From: Winogradskyella sp.
GTDB lineage: Bacteria; Bacteroidota; Bacteroidia; Flavobacteriales; Flavobacteriaceae
Assembly (NCBI RefSeq): GCF_013213835.1
Contig: NZ_JABSSU010000006.1
Span: 214,677 to 278,676, forward strand
Length of the DNA: 64,000 nucleotides
Direction: 5' to 3'
Part shown: positions 52,507 through 61,384 of the stretch, one piece after another
Numbering within the stretch: position 1 is the stretch's first letter
How the letters are laid out: the number at the start of each line of letters is the position of its first letter
Position numbers and translations under genes: made by a program
Notes under the pieces: generated by a model
Databases searched by the model: none
The model's input: only the letters and a program-made list of their open reading frames with translations
What the model was told of the DNA's origin: nothing

Positions 52507-54342
52507 ATGGCTGAAGAAAAAACAAACAATGCTGAAGTTGAAGCAACTGCAGCAACTACAGTAGAAGCTCCAGTAGTCTCTGAAGCTCAAGCAAATCCAG
52601 AAAAATTCTTAAAAGAGTTCGATTGGCACAATTACGAAGAAGGAATTGAGCAAGTAGCTGACAGTAAACTTGAAGAATTTGAAAAATTAGTATCAGAAAA
52701 CTTTGTTGACACATTAGATGACCAAGTTGTAGAAGGTGTAGTAGTACATATTACTGACAGAGATGCAATCATCGATATCAACGCTAAGTCTGAAGGTGTA
52801 ATTTCTCTTAACGAGTTCCGTTACAACCCAGATTTAAAAGTTGGAGATAAAGTAGAAGTATTAATTGACGTACGTGAAGATGCTACAGGTCAATTAGTAT
52901 TATCTCACAGAAAAGCTCGTGTAATCAAGGCATGGGATAGAGTTAATAAAGCTCACGAAACTGGTGAAATCGTAAATGGTTTTGTAAAGTGCAGAACAAA
53001 AGGTGGAATGATTGTTGACGTTTTCGGAATCGAAGCATTCTTACCAGGTTCTCAAATTGATGTTAAGCCAATTAGAGATTACGACCAGTACGTAAATAAA
53101 ACTATGGAATTTAAAGTTGTGAAAATCAACCACGAATTCAAAAACATAGTTGTTTCTCACAAAGCGCTTATCGAAGCAGATATCGAAGAGCAAAAGAAAG
53201 AAATCATTGGTCAATTAGAAAAAGGACAAGTATTAGAAGGTGTTGTTAAAAACATTACTTCTTACGGTGTATTTATTGATCTTGGTGGTGTTGATGGGTT
53301 AGTACATATTACAGACTTATCTTGGTCTCGTATCAACCATCCAAACGAGATTGTAGAATTAGACCAAAAATTAAATGTTGTAATCTTAGACTTTGATGAG
53401 AACAAGTCTAGAATTCAATTAGGTCTTAAGCAATTATCTAAACATCCATGGGAAGCTCTTGGAGAAGAAGTTAAAGTTGGTGACAAAGTAAAAGGTAAAG
53501 TAGTTGTTATTGCAGATTACGGTGCTTTTGTTGAAGTTGCTGAAGGTGTTGAAGGATTAGTTCACGTAAGTGAAATGTCTTGGTCTACACATTTACGTTC
53601 TGCTCAAGATTTCGTTGCAGTTGGTGATGAGATTGAAGCACAAATCTTAACTTTAGATAGAGAAGATCGTAAGATGTCCCTAGGTATTAAGCAATTAGCT
53701 CCAGATCCATGGACAGACATTACATCTAAATATCCTGTAGGTTCTAAGCACACAGGTGTTGTACGTAACTTTACAAACTTTGGTGTATTCGTAGAATTAG
53801 AAGAAGGTATCGACGGATTAATTTACATCTCTGATTTATCTTGGACTAAGAAAATTAAGCACCCAAGTGAGTTTTGTAATGTAGGTGATAAGTTAGATGT
53901 AGTTGTATTAGAATTAGACGTAGATGGTCGTAAATTATCATTAGGTCATAAACAAACTACTGATAACCCATGGGATAAATACGAAACTGAGTTTGCTCTT
54001 GGTACATCTCATACTGCTGCTATTACAGATGTAGTTGATAAAGGTGCTACTATTGCGTTCAACGAAGATATCGTTGCATTTATTCCTTCTCGTCACTTAG
54101 AGAAAGAAGATGGTACTAAGTTAAAGAAAGGTGAAGAGGCAGAATTCAAAATCATTGAGTTCAATAAAGAATTCAAGAGAGTTGTAGCTTCTCATACTGC
54201 AGTATTTAGAGAAGAAGAAGCTAAGATTGTTAAGCAGGCTGTTAAGAAAGCAGAAGCTGCAGCAGCTGAGGCTAAACCAACTCTAGGTGATGCTAATGAT
54301 GCTTTACAAGCACTTAAAGATAAAATGGACGGAAAGAAGTAA
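52507..54342 (+). CDS. rpsA: 30S ribosomal protein S1
   Basis: 611 residues with six S1 RNA-binding repeats (for example VVHITDRDAIIDINAKSEG, KNITSYGVFIDLGGVDGLVH, VVIADYGAFVEVAEGVEGLV, VRNFTNFGVFVELEEGIDGL), each with the usual GVFV and GLVH wording. An N-terminal acidic, Ala/Glu-rich extension (about 1-45) is common in Bacteroidota S1. S1 helps load mRNA onto the 30S subunit, important in this group, which has few Shine-Dalgarno sites. Codon use is that of a highly expressed gene. It is monocistronic, with its own promoter and terminator. Confidence 0.96.
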   Translation: MAEEKTNNAEVEATAATTVEAPVVSEAQANPEKFLKEFDWHNYEEGIEQVADSKLEEFEKLVSENFVDTLDDQVVEGVVVHITDRDAIIDINAKSEGVISLNEFRYNPDLKVGDKVEVLIDVREDATGQLVLSHRKARVIKAWDRVNKAHETGEIVNGFVKCRTKGGMIVDVFGIEAFLPGSQIDVKPIRDYDQYVNKTMEFKVVKINHEFKNIVVSHKALIEADIEEQKKEIIGQLEKGQVLEGVVKNITSYGVFIDLGGVDGLVHITDLSWSRINHPNEIVELDQKLNVVILDFDENKSRIQLGLKQLSKHPWEALGEEVKVGDKVKGKVVVIADYGAFVEVAEGVEGLVHVSEMSWSTHLRSAQDFVAVGDEIEAQILTLDREDRKMSLGIKQLAPDPWTDITSKYPVGSKHTGVVRNFTNFGVFVELEEGIDGLIYISDLSWTKKIKHPSEFCNVGDKLDVVVLELDVDGRKLSLGHKQTTDNPWDKYETEFALGTSHTAAITDVVDKGATIAFNEDIVAFIPSRHLEKEDGTKLKKGEEAEFKIIEFNKEFKRVVASHTAVFREEEAKIVKQAVKKAEAAAAEAKPTLGDANDALQALKDKMDGKK

Positions 54343-54365
54343 TTCAATCCTATTTTTATAAATAT

Positions 54366-54399
54366 TAAAAGCCTTTTGATTTCTCAAAAGGCTTTTTTT
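54366..54399 (+). terminator. terminator of rpsA
   Basis: AAAAGCCTTTTGA-TTTC-TCAAAAGGCTTTT stem followed by Ts. Confidence 0.9.
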
Positions 54400-54416
54400 A
54401 TGAGTCTTCATTTTGT

Positions 54417-54446
54417 TTGAAACTCTAATTATTTAGCTTAACTTTG
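54417..54446 (+). promoter_or_regulatory. promoter of the pyrR-pyrB-STAS-rnz operon
   Basis: TTG at 54417-54419, 19 bases, TAACTTTG at 54439-54446. The predicted start near 54453 leaves only about 19 bases before the pyrR ATG, too short for a PyrR attenuator. Confidence 0.7.
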
Positions 54447-54471
54447 TTACCCAACAACGTTTGGATACTAC

Positions 54472-55011
54472 ATGAGTCAAAAAGTATTACTTAACTCTAA
54501 AGAAGTCAATATAATTCTTCATCGATTGGCTTGTCAACTTATTGAAAATCATGATGATTTTTCTGAAACTGTATTAATTGGTATTCAGCCTAGAGGAAAG
54601 TACTTAGCAAACCGATTAGCCGAGATGCTCACCAAGGATCATAAGATTAAAGACCTTCAATTAGGTCATCTGGATATTACCTTTTTTAGAGATGATTTTA
54701 GAAGAGGCGATAAACCTTTAGAAGCCAACACGACAGAAATAGATTTTATTGTCGAAGGAAAAAATGTTGTTTTCATTGATGATGTATTATATACTGGTCG
54801 TAGTATAAGGTCCGCATTAACTGCAATTCAATCTTTTGGTAGACCAAATAATATTGAGTTGTTGACATTAATAGACAGACGATTTAGTCGTCATTTACCA
54901 ATACAGCCTACTTATAAAGGAAGACAAGTAGATGCTATAGAAGAACAAAAAGTTAAGGTGCATTGGGTAGAAAATGATGGTGAAGATGTTGTGTATTTAA
55001 TAGATAAATAA
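54472..55011 (+). CDS. pyrR: PyrR (pyrimidine regulator / uracil phosphoribosyltransferase)
   Basis: 179 residues, a type I phosphoribosyltransferase fold. The PRPP-binding loop VVFIDDVLYTGRSIRSAL and the substrate part RRFSRHLPIQPTY are clear. PyrR binds pyr mRNA attenuators in Gram-positive bacteria and also converts uracil plus PRPP to UMP. Neither the 5' leader nor the 13-base gap to pyrB can hold such an attenuator here, so the enzyme activity may be the main role. First gene of a four-gene operon. Confidence 0.93.
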   Translation: MSQKVLLNSKEVNIILHRLACQLIENHDDFSETVLIGIQPRGKYLANRLAEMLTKDHKIKDLQLGHLDITFFRDDFRRGDKPLEANTTEIDFIVEGKNVVFIDDVLYTGRSIRSALTAIQSFGRPNNIELLTLIDRRFSRHLPIQPTYKGRQVDAIEEQKVKVHWVENDGEDVVYLIDK

Positions 55012-55024
55012 GAATTGTTAGATT

Positions 55025-55954
55025 ATGAGTGAATTAAGTGTCAATCACTTATTAGGAATAAAATATCTTAAAAAAGAGGATATAGATTTAATATTTGAAA
55101 CTGCTGATCAGTTTAAAGAAGTTATAAATAGACCGATTAAAAAGGTTCCTTCACTTAGAGATATTACAATTGCCAATTTATTTTTTGAAAATTCAACTAG
55201 AACCAAACTATCCTTTGAATTGGCAGAAAAAAGACTTTCTGCAGATGTTATTAACTTTTCGGCATCACAGTCTTCGGTAAAGAAAGGAGAAACACTTATA
55301 GATACAGTAAATAACATCTTATCTATGAAAGTAGATATGGTAGTTATGCGTCATCCGAATCCAGGTGCTGGTGTATTTTTATCTAAACATGTTAATGCAA
55401 GTATTGTAAATGCCGGTGATGGTGCGCATGAGCATCCAACACAAGCCTTATTAGATTCTTATTCAATCAGAGAAAAACTTGGCACTGTTAAAGGGAAAAA
55501 TGTGGTGATTGTGGGTGATATTTTACATAGTAGGGTAGCACTTTCTAACATATACGCACTGCAGTTACAAGGTGCTAATGTTATGGTTTGTGGACCAAAA
55601 ACCTTATTACCAAAGTACATAAAAGATCTTGGTGTAAAGGTTGAGACTAATCTTAGAAAAGCCCTTGAATGGTGTGATGTGGCTAATATGCTTAGAGTTC
55701 AAAATGAGCGTATGGATATTAGTTATTTTCCATCAACCAGAGAATATACACAACAGTTTGGTGTAAATAAGGAACTTTTAGATAGCTTGAACAAGGAGAT
55801 TGTTATCATGCACCCAGGACCAATAAACCGTGGTGTAGAGATTACTAGTGATGTTGCTGATTCTGATCAGGCGATTATACTAGATCAGGTAGAAAATGGC
55901 GTTGCCGTGCGTATGGCTGTAATTTATCTATTGGCTTCAAAAATTAAAAAGTAA
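55025..55954 (+). CDS. pyrB: aspartate carbamoyltransferase catalytic subunit
   Basis: 309 residues. Joins carbamoyl phosphate and aspartate, the committed step of pyrimidine synthesis. Carbamoyl-phosphate site FFENSTRTKLSFELAEKRL, HEHPTQALLDSYS, VIVGDILHSRVALSN, the aspartate-site MLRVQNERMD, and HPGPINRGVEI near the end. No regulatory-subunit gene (pyrI) follows, so it is probably a trimer without allosteric control. It lies between pyrR and the STAS-like gene with a 4-base gap. Confidence 0.95.
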   Translation: MSELSVNHLLGIKYLKKEDIDLIFETADQFKEVINRPIKKVPSLRDITIANLFFENSTRTKLSFELAEKRLSADVINFSASQSSVKKGETLIDTVNNILSMKVDMVVMRHPNPGAGVFLSKHVNASIVNAGDGAHEHPTQALLDSYSIREKLGTVKGKNVVIVGDILHSRVALSNIYALQLQGANVMVCGPKTLLPKYIKDLGVKVETNLRKALEWCDVANMLRVQNERMDISYFPSTREYTQQFGVNKELLDSLNKEIVIMHPGPINRGVEITSDVADSDQAIILDQVENGVAVRMAVIYLLASKIKK

Positions 55955-55958
55955 AATT

Positions 55959-56291
55959 ATGATTATTGATAAGGACGAAAATATCACAATTATCACTCAA
56001 GAAAAGCTCTCTGTTACGGCTTTAGTTAAAGCTATTGAGTCGAGTTATGATAAATTTAAAAATCACCATATCATAGTCAGTTTAACTTCCATAAAATCAA
56101 TTTCATTACAAGATATCATTGAGTTTTTAAGGGTTTCTAATGCACATAGAAGCGATAATAAGTCTTTTGTAATTATTACGGATGAAGTGAATTTAGATGA
56201 AATGCCAGATGAACTTGTCGTCGTACCAACAATGCAGGAGGCGTATGATATCATTGAGATGGAAGACATAGAACGCGATTTAGGGTTTTAG
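55959..56291 (+). CDS. small STAS-like protein between pyrB and rnz
   Basis: 110 residues with alternating beta and alpha segments (NITIITQEKLSVTALVKAI, HHIIVSLTSIKSISLQDIIEFL, KSFVIITDEVNLDEMPDEL). This is an anti-sigma-antagonist (STAS)-like fold. No serine-phosphorylation motif is certain. In databases such proteins are sometimes mislabelled ribonuclease Z because of their neighbour. It overlaps neither gene: gaps of 4 and 3 bases on each side. Role unknown. Confidence 0.68.
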   Translation: MIIDKDENITIITQEKLSVTALVKAIESSYDKFKNHHIIVSLTSIKSISLQDIIEFLRVSNAHRSDNKSFVIITDEVNLDEMPDELVVVPTMQEAYDIIEMEDIERDLGF

Positions 56292-56294
56292 TCT

Positions 56295-57206
56295 ATGAAA
56301 TTAACCATATTAGGCTGCCATAGCGCAACACCTCGAACCAATACCAATCCTACTTCTCAAGTTTTAGAGATTAAAAATCGTATGTTTTTAATAGACTGTG
56401 GTGAAGGTACGCAAGTAGAATTAAGACGCAATAAAATTAAGTTTTCAAGGATAAAGCACATTTTTATTTCGCATTTACATGGTGATCATTGTTTTGGTTT
56501 AGTAGGTTTAATTTCTACATTTCGTTTATTAGGTAGAGATACAGATTTACATATTTATGCACCTAAAGGTCTAAAAGAAGTCATTACGCTTCAATTAAAA
56601 TTATCAGATTCTTGGACAAATTATAACCTTTATTTCCATGAGTTAACATCAAAGGATTCAGAATTAATTTATGAAGATGACAAAGTAGAGGTGCACACCA
56701 TTCCATTAGATCATCGTGTTTACACAAATGGTTTTTTGTTTAAAGAAAAAATAGGTGAACGAAAATTAGATATGAATGCAGTATTAAATCACAATATTGA
56801 TGTTGCTTATTATAGAAAACTTAAGCAAGGTTTTGATGTTGAAGATAATAATGGCAACCTTATCAAGAACGAAACTGTAACAAAACCACCTTTAAAACCA
56901 AAAAGCTACGCCTTTTGTAGTGATACTGCTTATAATGAATCTATTTTACCTATTATAAAAAATGTAGATGTGTTGTATCACGAATCTACCTTTTTAGAAA
57001 AAAATGAGCAATTGACAGAACCTACCAAGCATAGTACAGCAAAACAAGCGGCTAGTATAGCCAAACAAGCTAATGCAGGCACACTTATACTAGGTCATTA
57101 TTCAACAAGATATGATGATCTAAGTTTATTTAAACAGGAAGCTTCTGAGATTTATAGTGAAACTATAAAATTGGCAAAAGATGGGAAACAATTTAACTTT
57201 GAATAA
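56295..57206 (+). CDS. rnz: ribonuclease Z
   Basis: 303 residues. A metallo-beta-lactamase-fold enzyme that trims the 3' ends of tRNA precursors. The metal motif is HLHGDHCFG (residues about 61-69), with further ligand regions PLDHRVYTNGF, FCSDTAYNES and LILGHYSTRY. The start is fixed by MKLTILGCHSATP. The length fits the short (bacterial) RNase Z. It is the last gene of the pyrR operon and ends 3 bases before the convergent unknown gene. Confidence 0.93.
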   Translation: MKLTILGCHSATPRTNTNPTSQVLEIKNRMFLIDCGEGTQVELRRNKIKFSRIKHIFISHLHGDHCFGLVGLISTFRLLGRDTDLHIYAPKGLKEVITLQLKLSDSWTNYNLYFHELTSKDSELIYEDDKVEVHTIPLDHRVYTNGFLFKEKIGERKLDMNAVLNHNIDVAYYRKLKQGFDVEDNNGNLIKNETVTKPPLKPKSYAFCSDTAYNESILPIIKNVDVLYHESTFLEKNEQLTEPTKHSTAKQAASIAKQANAGTLILGHYSTRYDDLSLFKQEASEIYSETIKLAKDGKQFNFE

Positions 57207-57209
57207 CTT

Positions 57210-57629
57210 CTAATTAAATTCCTTTAAACCCTGCATCCATTCTATGGCCTCGTCAAGGCTACTGCAACGCTTTAAACTTTTATTATAAAATTTCTTCTCT
57301 ATAGTTGCATTAATAAAGTTTGTGGTATCATAGGCTACTATTGCAGCCGCCACTAAGTAATCATGGTCATTACTATTTAAATCTGCCCAAACATTAGGGT
57401 CAAAAGAATAAGAGTTAATTCTATTAGCGATATAACCATAAGATTGCCCTTTTTTAAACTCAAAAGGTGGATGAGTAAAAAATTCAACTAGTAAATCTAG
57501 ATTGACATGGATGCCACTTTTTAATTCAGAAATTATCAGGTTGTTTTCAGTAAGATATAAATCACCAGAGTCTAGTGAAAATTTCTGATATTTAAGTAAA
57601 CGCGAATATTTACTGTTTTCAAAGTTCAT
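57210..57629 (-). CDS. hypothetical protein (possible STAS/SEC14-like fold)
   Basis: 139 residues, no signal peptide or membrane helix. The pattern of strands and helices (DSGDLYLTENNLIISELKSG, NLDLLVEFFTHPPFEFKKG, YLVAAAIVAYDT) and the ending CSSLDEAIEWMQGLKE resemble SpoIIAA-like STAS/SEC14 proteins of Bacteroidota, a low-certainty match. It is convergent with rnz and divergent from pdxH. Function unknown. Confidence 0.55.
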   Translation of the reverse strand: MNFENSKYSRLLKYQKFSLDSGDLYLTENNLIISELKSGIHVNLDLLVEFFTHPPFEFKKGQSYGYIANRINSYSFDPNVWADLNSNDHDYLVAAAIVAYDTTNFINATIEKKFYNKSLKRCSSLDEAIEWMQGLKEFN

Positions 57630-57704
57630 GATAAGGGATGAATCATTAATTTTGCAATAAACTAATAAATTTTTAATAATACCGTAAAAACAATTGATTT
57701 TATT

Positions 57705-58352
57705 ATGAATTCGGATTTAGGTAAGTACAGAAAATCATACGAAAAGCAACAGTTATTGGAAGAAAATCTCTCTGACAATCCTATGGAAGTTTTTCAGAAG
57801 TGGTTTCATGAAGTGGATAATAATTTCAATGTGGCAGAAACCAATGCTATGACTATTTCTACTATTGGTTTAGACGGTTTTCCTAAAAGTAGAGTAGTGC
57901 TCTTAAAACAATTTACTTATGAAGGTTTTATTTTTTACACTAATTACAATAGTGAAAAAGGAAAGGCGATAAGTAAAAATCCTCACGTTTGTTTATCTTT
58001 TTTTTGGCCAGACGCAGAAAGACAAATCATTATAAAGGGTAAGGCAGAGAAGATTGCAGAGAATTTAAGTGACGGTTATTTTGAATCTCGCCCTAGAGGA
58101 AGTCAATTAGGAGCTTTAGTATCCAACCAAAGCGATGTCATTGCTAATAGAGAAGAATTAGAAGATAAACTTAAAGCATTAGAAATTAAGTTTGAAGGCA
58201 AAGAAATTCCAAGACCAAAACATTGGGGAGGTTTTATTGTAAAGCCTCAAGAAATAGAGTTTTGGCAAGGTAGACCAAATAGGCTTCATGATAGAATTAG
58301 GTATCGCTTAGATGATGAATATTTCTGGATAATGGAACGACTTTCATCCTAA
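57705..58352 (+). CDS. pdxH: pyridoxamine 5'-phosphate oxidase
   Basis: 215 residues, the usual length. An FMN enzyme that makes pyridoxal phosphate from pyridoxine or pyridoxamine phosphate. MTISTIGLDGFPKSRVVLLKQ (FMN phosphate), GFIFYTNYNSEKGKAI, FFWPDAERQIIIKGKAEKI, SRPRGSQLGALVS and the C-terminal FWQGRPNRLHDRI with the PLP-contacting Arg and His are all present. A TAATTTTG box at 57647-57654 is a likely -7 element. It supplies the cofactor used by rocD and the cysteine desulfurase, though they are not linked. Confidence 0.95.
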   Translation: MNSDLGKYRKSYEKQQLLEENLSDNPMEVFQKWFHEVDNNFNVAETNAMTISTIGLDGFPKSRVVLLKQFTYEGFIFYTNYNSEKGKAISKNPHVCLSFFWPDAERQIIIKGKAEKIAENLSDGYFESRPRGSQLGALVSNQSDVIANREELEDKLKALEIKFEGKEIPRPKHWGGFIVKPQEIEFWQGRPNRLHDRIRYRLDDEYFWIMERLSS

Positions 58353-58547
58353 TTTTTTTGAATAAAGAAATAACTCACACTTTTGTACATTTCATCGAAA
58401 AACAAAGCTTATTGTCGGCTTAATTGTTTAAATATATGTATATTGTCTATGAATTTAGCAGTTAACTGATTTGCCCCAATGAGTTGACGTTTTTTTCAAA
58501 AGAATAGATTTAGACCCCAAATCTGAATCCAAAACTTAACCTACATT

Positions 58548-59042
58548 ATGAAAACTTATAAGCTTCTGCCAGTATTGGCTCTTGTATTAAGTATGGGGTT
58601 GACCTCATGCTCAACTGAAAGTGTTAGTGATGATATTGAATCAATTGAAGTGCCTGTAGCCCCACAGGCAAAACAGATTGAAATAGAGATTATGGAACTG
58701 ATTAATGCACATAGAATTACTTCTGGTCTAAATCCGTTAAATGATCACGTAACTGTAAAAGCTGTTGCATTTACACATACAGATTACATGATTGAAGAAG
58801 ATAATGTGTCTCATGATAATTTCTTTTTAAGACAACAAAGCTTACAAGACAATGCAAATGCAAATATTGTATCTGAAAATGTGGCATATGGTTTTAATTC
58901 TGCCGAAGCAGTTGTAAATGCTTGGTTAAATAGTCCAAGTCATAGAGAAACAATAGAAGGAAATTTTACAGATTTTGATATCTCTGCTGAACAAAATAAT
59001 GAAGGTAGATGGTATTTTACGAATATATTTATAAAGCGATAA
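58548..59042 (+). CDS. CAP-domain lipoprotein
   Basis: 164 residues. A signal ending at LTSCSTES gives lipid Cys21. A CAP/SCP domain follows (about 45-160): LINAHRITSGLNPL, the His in FTHTDYMIEEDNVSHDNF, SENVAYGFNSAEAVVNAWLNSPSHRETI with the conserved SENVA and HR pattern, and WYFTNIFIKR. Bacterial CAP proteins are secreted and mostly of unknown function, sometimes lipid-binding or wall-associated. The conserved His/Glu pair is present. It has its own terminator. Confidence 0.85.
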   Translation: MKTYKLLPVLALVLSMGLTSCSTESVSDDIESIEVPVAPQAKQIEIEIMELINAHRITSGLNPLNDHVTVKAVAFTHTDYMIEEDNVSHDNFFLRQQSLQDNANANIVSENVAYGFNSAEAVVNAWLNSPSHRETIEGNFTDFDISAEQNNEGRWYFTNIFIKR

Positions 59043-59073
59043 TATGCTTTAAAAGTTGATTAATAGCTAATTG

Positions 59074-59107
59074 AAAAAGAGTTGCAAGAGATTGCAACTC
59101 TTTTTTC
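59074..59107 (+). terminator. terminator after CAP-domain gene
   Basis: AAAAAGAGTTGCAA-GAGA-TTGCAACTCTTTTT, a perfect stem with Ts. Confidence 0.9.
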
Positions 59108-59398
59108 GTGCTTTATGTTAAGTTGTATATATAATTCCTCAAAACGTACAAGTTCATTTTACAACTAATATATAGTAGAAGTTATTGAAGTTCATTTATG
59201 CTTAGTGTTATTTTATAGTACTTTATAACGTGTTTCAATGCAATGAATCAAAAGACTTAATGGTATTTTACATTGGCATTGAATAAGCTTGTGAACACCT
59301 CTGCACTAATTTCTTGAACAGAACATAAATGTATCAACTAGACTAAATGCTTTCATTATTTTAATATTCACTATCTATCAATTTTAACTACTAGACAT

Positions 59399-59432
59399 AA
59401 AAAAAGCAAGCCCCATTAAAGCTAGCTTTTTC
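59399..59432 (-). terminator. terminator of the OmpA-family gene
   Basis: AAAAAGC-A-AGC (59401 on) pairs with GCT-A-GCTTTTT around an 8-9 base loop with one mismatch; on the minus strand it ends in a T-run. Confidence 0.65.
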
Positions 59433-59461
59433 AATTTATAAGTAATGTTGAGGAAAATAAT

Positions 59462-61372
59462 CTATTCTTTGACTATATAGAAATATGATCGTCTGTTTAA
59501 CTGATGTTCTTCTTCTGTACATTTCACACCATCAGCACATTCATTAAGTAACTGGTCTTCACCATAACCTATTGCACTTTCTATTCTATTGGCTTCTATA
59601 CCTCTAGAAATAATATACTCTCGTGTAGATTTAGCACGTCTATCTGATAACTTTCTGTTATATCGTTTTGTACCTCTACAATCTGTATGAGATTCTATTT
59701 TAATCACCATTGTAGGATGTTTACGCAAAACATCAACAATATTTTCTAATTCATATTGTGCGTCTGTTCTAATATTCCATTTGTCAAAATCGAAGAAAAT
59801 AGGGTTAATTACAATCTGATTATCAATAATTAATGGTTCTAATTCTAGGTCTAATTTATGCTCTTTTTCGTTTTCAAAATCAGTTTCAAGAGGTTTTTGA
59901 TCTGATTTATAATCTGGTTTATCACCAACAATAGTGTACTTTTTGTCGCAATCTACTTCAAAAGTATAGGTGCCATCTTGTTGAGTAGTAATCTCTTCAA
60001 TGATTTTACCGGTTTCATCAATAAGTTTAACTGTAACACCTGTTAGTATGATTTCAGTCTTACTGTCTTTCGCAACACCTGTTACAGTTTGCTTGCACTC
60101 AGTAATATTAAAACTGTATATATCATCACTACCTTTTCCGCCTGGTCTATTTGATGAGAAATACCCTATTTGTGTATCAGAATCAATAAAAAATGCAAAA
60201 TCATCATACCCGCTATTTAGAGGTGCTCCAAGATTTTCTGGATCTTTGCGTTCTTCATTCTTAAGAATATCAGACTTAAAAATATCTAATAGACCAAGGT
60301 TTAAGTAACCGTCTGATGAAAAGTAAAGTGTATTATCCTTACTTACAAAAGGGAACATTTCTCTTCCTTCAGTATTTACTTTTTCACCTAAATTTTCTGG
60401 CTCACCAAATGTGCCATTATCATTTATTGCAACAGAGTAAATATCAGTTTGTCCTAAACCACCTTCGCGATCAGAAACAAAGTATAATGTTTTATCATCA
60501 GGACTCAAGGCTGGATGACCCGAAGAGTACACCTTATCGTTAAAAGGTAATTCTTTAATGTTAGTCCAATTACCATCAATTAATTTAGCACTATAGATCA
60601 TTAAATGTGTTGTGCCTTCTTTGTCATATTCTATTCTGTTGCGCTTATTTACATCATCTCTTGTAAAATACATCGTTTTTCCATCACTGGTAATAGCAAT
60701 GGACGCTTCATGATAATCAGTGTTAACATCCTCAGATTCTATTTTAACTTCAGAACTATCGTATTTTACAGCATTTCCAGTCTGAGTGAATGAAACTTGA
60801 TATAGATCTAAAAATGGTTCTTTATTCCAATCATAAATCTCGCTATCTTCATCACGAGCAGAGGCAAAGTAAACAGTATTGTCATGCACAAAACCGCCAA
60901 AGTCTGCTAATGGTGAATTAAATTCAAAATTCTCGATATTTACAATTGTTTCTTTTGGACTGGTCAGCTTATCGTAAATATCAACTTCGTCAGGATTATA
61001 ACCTTTTAGTCTACTATCTCCAGCTTGAGCGTCACTTAATTCTTTAAACCACTTATCAGCTTCTTCAAAATTACCAATACTTCTTAAGGATTGAATATAT
61101 TTATAGACATATTCCGCATCAAGATTTTTATAATTCTTCATTGCTTCACCATACCAAAATGCAGCTTTCTCTGAATTAGAGTTGTTGTAATAAGCATCAC
61201 CTAATCGAGTAAGTACATGTTTGCTATCATTTCCTTTTTCGTAGGCTTTCTCGTATAGCTCAATAGCCTTTACATATCCATAATTCTTAAAAAACTTATC
61301 AGCAAGTTTAGTCTGTGAATATGAAACTGATAATCCAAAAACGAATAGAAGTGTTAATATTCTTATCTTCAT
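59462..61372 (-). CDS. OmpA-family protein with TPR, PD40-like repeats and carboxypeptidase-like domain
   Basis: 636 residues with signal peptide (MKIRILTLLFVFGLSVSYSQ). Order: TPR-like helices (about 28-115, YVKAIELYEKAYEKGNDSKH), a PD40/WD40-like beta-propeller part (about 150-400, with PALSPDDKTLYFVSDREGG and SSDGYLNLGLLDIF), a CarboxypepD-reg-like beta domain (about 410-500), and a C-terminal OmpA peptidoglycan-binding domain (about 510-635, IFFDFDKWNIRTDAQYEL, SDRRAKSTREY, IGYGEDQLL). It links the outer membrane to the wall. It follows the PorP/SprF gene by 12 bases, a typical partner of type B T9SS adhesins. Confidence 0.88.
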   Translation of the reverse strand: MKIRILTLLFVFGLSVSYSQTKLADKFFKNYGYVKAIELYEKAYEKGNDSKHVLTRLGDAYYNNSNSEKAAFWYGEAMKNYKNLDAEYVYKYIQSLRSIGNFEEADKWFKELSDAQAGDSRLKGYNPDEVDIYDKLTSPKETIVNIENFEFNSPLADFGGFVHDNTVYFASARDEDSEIYDWNKEPFLDLYQVSFTQTGNAVKYDSSEVKIESEDVNTDYHEASIAITSDGKTMYFTRDDVNKRNRIEYDKEGTTHLMIYSAKLIDGNWTNIKELPFNDKVYSSGHPALSPDDKTLYFVSDREGGLGQTDIYSVAINDNGTFGEPENLGEKVNTEGREMFPFVSKDNTLYFSSDGYLNLGLLDIFKSDILKNEERKDPENLGAPLNSGYDDFAFFIDSDTQIGYFSSNRPGGKGSDDIYSFNITECKQTVTGVAKDSKTEIILTGVTVKLIDETGKIIEEITTQQDGTYTFEVDCDKKYTIVGDKPDYKSDQKPLETDFENEKEHKLDLELEPLIIDNQIVINPIFFDFDKWNIRTDAQYELENIVDVLRKHPTMVIKIESHTDCRGTKRYNRKLSDRRAKSTREYIISRGIEANRIESAIGYGEDQLLNECADGVKCTEEEHQLNRRSYFYIVKE

Positions 61373-61384
61373 AATATCTTTATT

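Larger units (their letters stand above)
59043..59461. other. gene-free gap between CAP gene and OmpA-family gene
   Basis: A 419-base gap. It holds the CAP-gene terminator at the left end and a minus-strand terminator of the OmpA-family gene at the right end (59399-59432). The middle (59110-59395) is AT-rich with no convincing open frame, RNA structure or promoter that I can see. Confidence 0.6.

Noticed and set aside
55959..56291. Calling the small gene before rnz a ribonuclease
   Set aside because: It lacks the HxHxDH metal motif; that motif is in the next gene. The short protein is STAS-like.
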